Positions 1 through 5,218 of a DNA stretch of 8,627 nt are shown here, in pieces. The notes beneath the pieces are model-generated. The model had not been told where the DNA came from and did no database searches. It worked only from the letters and a program-made list of their open reading frames with translations. How positions within the stretch are numbered: the first letter of the stretch is position 1; the number at the start of each line of letters is the position of its first letter. The position numbers and the translations under genes were made by a program. Origin of the DNA: JBAYVY01 sp041674345. Its GTDB lineage: Bacteria; Planctomycetota; Phycisphaerae; Phycisphaerales; Zrk34. Location of the stretch: positions 1 through 8,627 of the forward strand of contig JBAYVY010000143.1 of assembly GCA_041674345.1 (NCBI GenBank), written 5' to 3'.

Positions 1-51
1 GAACATGCGGGGGGCGTACTCTATCAGTTTTCGCCGAATAACGCAGAGTAA
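1..51 (+). CDS. possible 3' end of an upstream gene (partial)
   Basis: Frame 1 is open from the window edge to a TAA at 49-51 and would encode a 16-residue tail ending YQFSPNNAE. The stop lies 7 bases before the pheT ATG, a spacing typical of co-transcribed genes. The tail does not look like the C-terminus of PheS, the partner one might expect here. Frame 3 also closes, with a TAA at 39-41, so the choice of frame is uncertain. With so few codons no function can be given. What is seen is only an open frame; that it is a gene is inference. Confidence 0.25.
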   Translation, partial: EHAGGVLYQFSPNNAE

Positions 52-58
52 AACGCAC

Positions 59-2101
59 ATGAAAATCAGCATCGACTGGCTGAACCAATACCTGGATCGC
101 GCGGTGGACGCCTCGGAAGCCGACGCGGTACTGACCAACGTCGGCTTTCCCATTGACGGCACGGAACAGGCCGACGACGACACGATCATCGACGTCGAAG
201 TGACCAGCAACCGCGGCGACTGCCTGTCACACGTCGGCGTGGCGCGCGAGATCGCGGCGGCGACCGGACGCAAACTCAAATCACCGACGATCACGCAGCC
301 GACTGCTTGCGGCGATGTCGCGTCACTGACAAGCGTCACCAACGAAGCGCCGGCGTTGTGCCCGGTTTACACCGCTCGCGTCATCACCGGCGTGAAGATC
401 GCGCCGAGTCCCGCATGGTTGCAGCGACATCTGCTGGCGGTCGGGTTGAGGCCGATCAACAACGTGGTGGATATCACCAACTTCGTGTTGCACGAACTGG
501 GCCAGCCGCTGCACGCTTTCGACATGAAGCGACTGGCCGAGCGACGCATCGTGGTCCGCAATGCGAAGGCGGGCGAGCCGTTCACGGCGATTGACAAGAC
601 GCGGCACCTGCTGCGGGCGGACATGCTGGTGATCGCCGATGCCCAAAAGCCCGTCGCACTGGCGGGCATCATGGGCGGGCTGGACAGCGAAGTGACGGAT
701 GCGACGACGGACATTCTGCTGGAATCGGCGGCGTTCGATCCGCTGAGCATCCGCAGCACCAGCCGGGCGATGAAACTGGCGAGTGATTCGAGCTACCGCT
801 TCGAGCGCGGCACGGCTTTGGCGAATGTCGATCGCGCCGGTCAGCGCGCGGCGCAGCTGATCGTCGAACTGGCGGGCGGAACGTTGGCCGGGGGCGTGAT
901 TCGTGTCGGGAGCGAGCCCCCGGAATTGAAACGCATTGCGATGCGGCCGGCGCGTTGTCATGCGCTGCTGGGTTACGAGGTGCCGGTGGATCGCATGATG
1001 ACGTTGCTCGGCGCGTTGGAGTTGGAACCGAAGATCAGCGGCGAGCGCATCGAGTGCGTGGTTCCGTCGCACCGTTTGGATTTGGAGCGTGAGATTGATT
1101 TGATTGAAGAGGTCGCGCGGCTGGCGGGATACGAGGCGATACCGATGCGGGAGAAGATGCCGCTGGTCGTGCGCCCGCCGCAGGCGATGGTGCTGGCGCG
1201 GCAGCGTATCGGGCAAGTGTTGGTGGCGCACGGGTATCACGAGACGATCACGTTCAGCAACATCGCGCCGAAACTGACGCAGCCGTTCACGGAGCGCGAG
1301 CATGAGGTCATCATGCTGGACGACGAGCGCAAGGCGGCGGAACCGGCGTTGCGCACGTCGCTGCTGCCATCGCTGTTGTCGGTGCGCAAAACGAATCAGG
1401 ACGCGGGCAACACCGGCGTGAAACTGTTCGAGGCGGCGCGGGTGTTCAGCGAAAAGGACGGGCGATTCGCGGAGAGCAAAGACCTGGCGATGCTGGCCGA
1501 CGCCCCCGCCCCCGGAAACGGCGACGGCGGATCGCTGCGATATCTGCGAGGAACGATTGAAGAGTTGCTCGAAGCGCTGGGTTGCGAAGCGCGGTTCATT
1601 GAGGCGGGCGACCGCACACCGGCATGGGCGGAAGTGGCTGGGCTGATTATGGAAGGCCCACGCAATCCCAAACACATCATCGGCGTGATCGGCGTGCCGA
1701 CGGGCGCGGTGATGGATTTGTTCGACTTGAAGACGCCGGTGCATCTGGCGTGGCTGGATTATGCGACGATCACCGCGTATTTCCCGCGCAGCGTACAGAC
1801 CCAACCGCTGGCCAAGTTTCCCGGCATCGAGCGAGACCTGTCGGTCATCGTCGATGAATCAGCCACGTGGGGCGCGGTGGAAGGCGCCGTCGCCGCCGCC
1901 GACCCGGAACTGCTGGAGCGGATACAATTCGTCGGTGTGTATCGCGGCAAGCAGATCGGTCCGGGCAAAAAGAGCGTCACGATTCGCATGACGTTCCGCG
2001 ATCCAGGCAAAACGCTTCGCCACGATCAGGTCGATCCGCAGGTCAGCAAAGTCGTCGGGCAATTGCAGGCATCGCTGCGTGCGGAACTGCGCGTCGCGTG
2101 A
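59..2101 (+). CDS. pheT: phenylalanine--tRNA ligase beta subunit, short form lacking the tRNA-binding OB domain
   Basis: Beta subunit of the cytoplasmic (alpha-beta)2 enzyme that charges tRNA(Phe); it carries the B3/B4 editing domain and works with PheS. The protein is 680 residues, against about 795 in E. coli. The opening MKISIDWLNQYL is the normal PheT N-terminus. From about residue 40 it passes directly into the segment DVEVTSNRGDCL (45-56), so the usual tRNA-binding (EMAP/OB) insertion of roughly 100 residues is missing. B3/B4 spans about 95-275 (VVDITNFV, LGQPLHAFD), B5 about 288-360 (EEVARLAGY), the catalytic-like core about 375-575, and the ferredoxin-fold anticodon-binding domain about 588-680 (KFPGIERDLSV). 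The ATG at 59 is chosen over the in-frame ATG at 5 because homology begins there. No clear Shine-Dalgarno precedes it. The short form is known in planctomycetes, so this is not a broken gene. Confidence 0.96.
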   Translation: MKISIDWLNQYLDRAVDASEADAVLTNVGFPIDGTEQADDDTIIDVEVTSNRGDCLSHVGVAREIAAATGRKLKSPTITQPTACGDVASLTSVTNEAPALCPVYTARVITGVKIAPSPAWLQRHLLAVGLRPINNVVDITNFVLHELGQPLHAFDMKRLAERRIVVRNAKAGEPFTAIDKTRHLLRADMLVIADAQKPVALAGIMGGLDSEVTDATTDILLESAAFDPLSIRSTSRAMKLASDSSYRFERGTALANVDRAGQRAAQLIVELAGGTLAGGVIRVGSEPPELKRIAMRPARCHALLGYEVPVDRMMTLLGALELEPKISGERIECVVPSHRLDLEREIDLIEEVARLAGYEAIPMREKMPLVVRPPQAMVLARQRIGQVLVAHGYHETITFSNIAPKLTQPFTEREHEVIMLDDERKAAEPALRTSLLPSLLSVRKTNQDAGNTGVKLFEAARVFSEKDGRFAESKDLAMLADAPAPGNGDGGSLRYLRGTIEELLEALGCEARFIEAGDRTPAWAEVAGLIMEGPRNPKHIIGVIGVPTGAVMDLFDLKTPVHLAWLDYATITAYFPRSVQTQPLAKFPGIERDLSVIVDESATWGAVEGAVAAADPELLERIQFVGVYRGKQIGPGKKSVTIRMTFRDPGKTLRHDQVDPQVSKVVGQLQASLRAELRVA

Positions 2102-2114
2102 TGCGAAATACCCT

Positions 2115-2120
2115 GGAGGG
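2115..2120 (+). promoter_or_regulatory. Shine-Dalgarno deciding a GTG start
   Basis: GGAGGG lies 7 bases before the GTG at 2128. It favours that GTG over the in-frame ATG at 2101, which overlaps the pheT stop as TGATG but has no comparable site. Starting at GTG also gives a proper signal peptide with Lys at position 2. Confidence 0.75.
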
Positions 2121-2127
2121 TTCGCCG

Positions 2128-2808
2128 GTGAAATGGGTCGCACTGGGATGCCTGTGGCTGTCGATGCTGTCGATGGAAGGATGTTTTTATTCCACCGGGC
2201 CGGACATTCCGTCGGACTGGATCGGTCGGCGAGCCGCGCTGGCGATGCTGGATGATCCGAAAGACCACGGCCGGCTGGAAATCATCGCGTGTTACAGCCC
2301 CCCGCTGTTTTCGCACGCGGCGTTGCGGCTGGTCTGCCCTGATCGGCCGGTCATCTTCTGGGATCCCGGCGGCGATTACGCCAAGGACAAAGGCCCCGGC
2401 GGACGCGCCCATGATCTGATCTCCGATCCGCCCACGCTTTCCCGATATCTGTCCTACCGCGAAATGCTCGACGACACCGGCGGCGAAATCTTCCAGTGGG
2501 ACATCCCCCCCGACGTCGCCCTTCGCCTGCACAACACCCTGACCAGCGGTAATCCCCTGGGCACGCCCGGCGGCGCGTTCACCACCAGCGCCGTCGGCCT
2601 CCAGTGCTCGCTATCCATCAGCGATTTCCTCCGGCGATTCGCGCCCGACATACTGACCATCGACGATGATTACTTCTATCCCTTCAGCTTGGCGCAACAT
2701 CTGTGGACCCAGCATCCCCACCGCGTCCTGGTCTATCGCCGCGATATTCCGCTGATGATCTATCTGCCTCCCGTACGCCCCGACACCCACACGCTGCCGG
2801 GCGGGTGA
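2128..2808 (+). CDS. putative lipoprotein, possible permuted papain-like fold (paralogue 1)
   Basis: A 226-residue protein of unknown function, probably exported and lipid-anchored. The N-terminus (MKWVALGCLW, then LSMLSMEGC) looks like a short lipoprotein signal with Cys19 as acceptor, although Glu at -2 is unusual. It is a clear paralogue of the next gene: shared in order are a CY pair (C55), HAALR (H63), DRP, WDPGG (78-82), TL.R, GGAF, a Cys (C160) before a helix ending FLRR, YF.P, and HLWTQHPHRV (191-200). A conserved His followed about 100 residues later by a Cys at the start of a helix is the order seen in circularly permuted NlpC/P60 (YiiX/YaeF-like) enzymes, which act on amide or ester bonds. 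That assignment is my inference. It starts 26 bases after pheT and is likely co-transcribed. An ATG start at 2101 is the alternative. Confidence 0.8.
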   Translation: MKWVALGCLWLSMLSMEGCFYSTGPDIPSDWIGRRAALAMLDDPKDHGRLEIIACYSPPLFSHAALRLVCPDRPVIFWDPGGDYAKDKGPGGRAHDLISDPPTLSRYLSYREMLDDTGGEIFQWDIPPDVALRLHNTLTSGNPLGTPGGAFTTSAVGLQCSLSISDFLRRFAPDILTIDDDYFYPFSLAQHLWTQHPHRVLVYRRDIPLMIYLPPVRPDTHTLPGG

Positions 2809-2812
2809 TTTC

Positions 2813-2818
2813 AAGGAG
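2813..2818 (+). promoter_or_regulatory. Shine-Dalgarno deciding a TTG start
   Basis: AAGGAG lies 8 bases before the TTG at 2827 and just after the stop of the first lipoprotein gene. No ATG or GTG in the same frame gives a signal peptide, so the TTG start rests on this site and on the hydrophobic lipoprotein signal that follows. Confidence 0.75.
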
Positions 2819-2826
2819 CGTCCGCC

Positions 2827-3489
2827 TTGCGATCCGTCATTCTCTGCATTGTGCTGGCGATGTGCGCCGGCTGCCACTTCCCCGGCGAAGCCGATCCCAT
2901 CACCCCCGCCGGATGGCTCGGACAAACCGTCCCCGCCGCTTCCCCGGATTACGACATCAACATCGGCGCTCCGCGCATCCAGATGATCGTCTGCTACGGC
3001 GGGAACTATTTCCAGCACGGCGCGCTCCGCGTCATCACCACCGACCGCCCCGCGCTGCTGTGGGATCCCTCCGGCACATTCACCGAGCGCTACAACGTCA
3101 CTCGAAGCCGCGACATCGTGCGGGGCGATTCCACGCTGGACCGCTTCTGGGTCTATCGCCTCAGGGAATGCGGCGGGCGCTACATGCAGGTCTTCGAGTT
3201 CGACACCACCGACGCCGATGCCGACCGACTCTACGACGCCCTGCTGGCCGGCGGCGAAAATCGCCCCGACAGTTTCGACACCACCGGCGGCGCGTTCGAC
3301 TGCGCGCGACTGATCGCTCGTTTTCTCCGCCAATACCCCACCGAACGCTTCACCGTGCCGGAGATTTACTTCTTCCCCCACAACCTCGGCCTGCACCTGT
3401 GGACACAACACCCCACCCGCGTGTACCTCTACCAACGCGGCGAACAACCGAAAATCCTTATGCCCTCCGGAGAACCCCATGAAGAATAA
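2827..3489 (+). CDS. putative lipoprotein, possible permuted papain-like fold (paralogue 2)
   Basis: A 220-residue second copy of the upstream lipoprotein, starting at TTG 18 bases after it. The signal peptide is MRSVILCIVLAMCAGC, with Ala-Gly-Cys at the lipobox and Cys16 the likely acylation site. Conserved with its neighbour are CY (C56), HGALR (H64), DRP, WDPSG (79-83), STLDRF, GGAFDC (C159) before RLIARFLRQ, YFFP and LWTQHPTRV (191-199). Overall similarity is moderate, with the matches concentrated in these motifs, so the duplication is old or the copies have diverged in role. H64 and C159 are the candidate catalytic pair. The substrate is unknown; peptidoglycan peptide, a lipid ester or a protein amide are all possible for this fold, and a non-catalytic role cannot be excluded. 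The gene overlaps the following TPR gene by 11 bases, which suggests coupled translation. Confidence 0.85.
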   Translation: MRSVILCIVLAMCAGCHFPGEADPITPAGWLGQTVPAASPDYDINIGAPRIQMIVCYGGNYFQHGALRVITTDRPALLWDPSGTFTERYNVTRSRDIVRGDSTLDRFWVYRLRECGGRYMQVFEFDTTDADADRLYDALLAGGENRPDSFDTTGGAFDCARLIARFLRQYPTERFTVPEIYFFPHNLGLHLWTQHPTRVYLYQRGEQPKILMPSGEPHEE

Positions 3490-3880
3490 AGCTCTGAAAA
3501 TCATTCTGGCGATCGTTCTGGCGGTGTTTCTGCTGTTCGGCACCCTGCTCGTCGGCGGAGGTGCCTGGGTGTATTCGCACGGCTATTACCACGCGCTGCT
3601 GGGCGGGATCGCCGAGTCCGAAAGCAAATGGGACGAAGCCATCGGTTACTTCAAAACCGCCTACGAGAAGAACCCCGACGCTCTCATGGTCGCGCATGCC
3701 CTGGCCTGCTGCTATGCGATGAAAGGCGATAATGAATCCTGTTTCCACTGGCTTGAAATCGCCGTGAATCCCACCTATGGAGATTTGGCGAGAGACGCCG
3801 CGAAGACGGACACCGAATTCGATTCCGTGCGTCAAACGCCGGAGTTCCAGGCCCTGATCGCCGAACCGGCGGAGAAGTAG
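3479..3880 (+). CDS. small membrane-anchored TPR protein
   Basis: A 133-residue protein with one N-terminal hydrophobic segment (about residues 7-30, preceded by MKNKALK), followed by TPR-like helices. Repeat one covers about 36-66 (WDEAIGYFKTAYEKNP) and repeat two about 67-98 (ALACCYAMKGD, then WLEIAVN). The tail, TEFDSVRQTPEFQALI, resembles the capping segment often found after TPR repeats. The charge pattern suggests the TPR part faces the periplasm or cell exterior, on the same side as the lipoproteins. GGAG at 3469-3472 stands 6 bases before the ATG, inside the 3' end of the upstream lipoprotein gene. TPR modules bind other proteins, so a scaffold or assembly role for the two lipoproteins is reasonable inference; the sequence itself shows only the fold and the close gene order. 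Confidence 0.85.
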   Translation: MKNKALKIILAIVLAVFLLFGTLLVGGGAWVYSHGYYHALLGGIAESESKWDEAIGYFKTAYEKNPDALMVAHALACCYAMKGDNESCFHWLEIAVNPTYGDLARDAAKTDTEFDSVRQTPEFQALIAEPAEK

Positions 3881-3937
3881 AACCGGATGCTCCTCCGCCA
3901 CGGCTGGTACTCCCCATGATTCCCATCGGGTCGATTG

Positions 3938-3967
3938 TTGCGTTATTCCTCGCCGGCGGCACATAAT
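3938..3967 (+). promoter_or_regulatory. possible sigma-70-type promoter for the PIN toxin gene
   Basis: TTGCGT (3938-3943) and CATAAT (3962-3967) are separated by 18 bases. The -10-like box ends 6 bases before the ATG at 3974, and there is no Shine-Dalgarno, so a leaderless transcript starting at or near the ATG is possible. The 93-base gap from 3881 to 3973 that holds it shows nothing else, and no clear terminator for the preceding TPR gene. Confidence 0.35.
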
Positions 3968-3973
3968 GCGGGC

Positions 3974-4423
3974 ATGAAACTGCACGTGTATCTGGATACG
4001 ACCGTTATCAGCGCTGCGGATGATTTGCGCACGCCTGAGCGCCAGACCCAGACTTTGGTTTTCCTCGCTCGTTCAGGCGAGTTTGAGTTTGCCACGTCGG
4101 AACTGACCCGGCAGGAACTTGCCGCAACACCCGATGCGCAACGACGAGATCGCCTGCTGGCACGGATCGCATCAATCCCCTGCATCGGCATCACGGCCCC
4201 GATGCACACGTTGGCGAAGGAGTATGTCGAACACGACATCATTCCCGCGGCCTATGAAGACGACGCCATCCACATCGCGGCCGCCGTACTCTCCGGTCAG
4301 GACATCCTTGCCAGTTGGAACTTTCGCCATATGGTCAATCGTCGCCGGCGAGCAATGGTGAATCTGCTGAACGCCTCCCGAAATCTGCCGGCCATCGAGA
4401 TTCTGACGCCGCCGGAGCTATAA
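3974..4423 (+). CDS. PIN-domain protein, VapC-type toxin
   Basis: A 149-residue single-domain PIN protein. PIN toxins of type II systems are Mg2+-dependent RNases that cut tRNA or other RNA when the antitoxin is lost. The acidic site residues are visible: D8 in YLDTTVIS, E43 or E48 in TSELTRQELA, and D96/D97 in YEDDAIHIAAA. The segment ILASWNFRHMVNR (111-123) is typical of a PIN subfamily in which the fourth acidic position is replaced by Asn, and the C-terminus IEILTPPEL matches that subfamily as I recall it. The ATG at 3974 is chosen because homology begins at KLHVYLD; an in-frame ATG at 3935 would add 13 residues without support. No Shine-Dalgarno is seen. The likely antitoxin follows 7 bases downstream, the reverse of the usual vapBC order. 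A defective or solitary PIN nuclease is the alternative. Confidence 0.85.
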   Translation: MKLHVYLDTTVISAADDLRTPERQTQTLVFLARSGEFEFATSELTRQELAATPDAQRRDRLLARIASIPCIGITAPMHTLAKEYVEHDIIPAAYEDDAIHIAAAVLSGQDILASWNFRHMVNRRRRAMVNLLNASRNLPAIEILTPPEL

Positions 4424-4430
4424 TGAAATA

Positions 4431-4649
4431 ATGACAATCGCCACGGGATATTTCGACTATCAGTCAGTGGCCCGCGAAGCGGGGATCACCTCGGAACAAC
4501 TGGCGCGGATCGTCGAGCGCGTCCGATGTGATTACCCCATCGATCCGATGCTTTGCGAACTGCATGTGCTGCGCGCGTGCCGGGCGATTCGGGATCGACG
4601 AGTCACCCTCGAACAAGTCATCGCCCAGCCCAGCGCGACGGGGCGATAA
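4431..4649 (+). CDS. small protein downstream of PIN toxin, candidate antitoxin
   Basis: A 72-residue, probably cytoplasmic protein. Residues 9-33 (DYQSVAREAGITSEQLARIV) could form a helix-turn-helix-like or helical N-terminal part. The centre contains DPMLCELHVLRACRAIRD (38-55), followed by a short tail starting VTLEQVIAQ. It begins 7 bases after the PIN gene stop. The nearest purine-rich stretch, GGAG at 4413-4416, is 14 bases away, so translation probably depends on coupling to the upstream gene. Its position and size fit an antitoxin, but it shows none of the AbrB, MazE, RHH or Phd/YefM motifs I can recognise. The pairing is inferred only from context. It might instead be a small regulator unrelated to the nuclease. 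Confidence 0.7.
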   Translation: MTIATGYFDYQSVAREAGITSEQLARIVERVRCDYPIDPMLCELHVLRACRAIRDRRVTLEQVIAQPSATGR

Positions 4650-4686
4650 AGCAAGTTTTCGCGCGAACCCCATCAATCAACTGTAG

Positions 4687-5133
4687 ATGCCTTTGCGTAC
4701 TGAACTCGATGGTGCCCGAATGTGGTTGCTTCGCAAAGTCGTGTACCAAGACGACCTTTGCCTGTTTCTCGCCGAAATGTTTGCGGGCAATCCAATGGAA
4801 GACCGACGATTGGGAAATTGTGTAATCGAAGGTCGCCGAAAAATCGAACCCCGCGAAGATAGTCGGCACTTTATCGTAAGATTTCCACAGTTTGTTGCCT
4901 GGCAAGTCGTTGACGAAACATATACCACCAAGGACGATTATGAACAATGCGACGATACGGGGGTGCTTCAAATACTTAGCCGCTCCAAATATCTCGACTA
5001 CATTAAAAGCAGCCACGGATGGTTTGAGGCCACACTTGGACCAGCCAAACAGTATCGAGTTTGCACTGCGAATGAAATTGTGGATGTTGTCGCCTGCCAA
5101 TCGCCAACTGTAGGACCGTGGACGGGTACCTGA
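4687..5133 (+). CDS. conserved-looking hypothetical protein, 148 residues, lower GC
   Basis: Function unknown. The protein is soluble, with no signal peptide or membrane span. The middle reads as an alternating beta structure (HFIVRFPQFVAWQVVDETYT, 61-80), then DDYE, a Ser-Lys-Tyr-Leu helix (SRSKYLDYIKSSHGW, 98-112) and a final strand segment (AKQYRVCTANEIVDVVACQSP, around 120-140). I recall hypothetical proteins of similar layout, scattered and variable between strains, but cannot name a family. An in-frame TAG ends at 4686, so the ATG at 4687 is the earliest start; the ATG at 4720 is the alternative. Neither has a Shine-Dalgarno. Two 60-base blocks counted inside the gene are 45% GC, against 62% in a block of a lipoprotein gene, which suggests later acquisition. 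A 187-residue open frame on the opposite strand (4618-5181) is the rival reading but looks less like a folded protein. Confidence 0.65.
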   Translation: MPLRTELDGARMWLLRKVVYQDDLCLFLAEMFAGNPMEDRRLGNCVIEGRRKIEPREDSRHFIVRFPQFVAWQVVDETYTTKDDYEQCDDTGVLQILSRSKYLDYIKSSHGWFEATLGPAKQYRVCTANEIVDVVACQSPTVGPWTGT

Positions 5134-5218
5134 CAGTCTCGCGGTACTATCGCCCCCAGACCGTAGTTTTGAACATGGCATATGATCGCTATTGTGTTAT
5201 TGCGAATTGAAACCCCGG

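Noticed and set aside
59..250. pheT as a truncated or frameshifted pseudogene because of its short length
   Set aside because: The reading frame is intact, the junction is clean, and the same domain absence is known in planctomycete PheT.
323..1804. 493-residue open frame on the minus strand opposite pheT
   Set aside because: Its translation is rich in Arg, Gln and His with no domain pattern; it is an antisense shadow of pheT in high-GC DNA.
2611..3543. 310-residue open frame on the minus strand opposite the lipoprotein genes
   Set aside because: Low-complexity Gly/Val/Ala/Asp composition and complete overlap with two genes that have ribosome sites, signal peptides and mutual homology.
4618..5181. 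187-residue open frame on the minus strand opposite the 148-residue gene
   Set aside because: It runs through the end of the candidate antitoxin gene and has no recognisable motif. The plus frame reads more like a folded soluble protein, though this is the least certain strand choice in the window.
5134..5218. possible terminator between the convergent 148-residue gene and the phosphatase gene
   Set aside because: Only a weak 5-6 bp pairing around GTACC/GGTAC (5127-5148) is seen, with no T-run on either strand.
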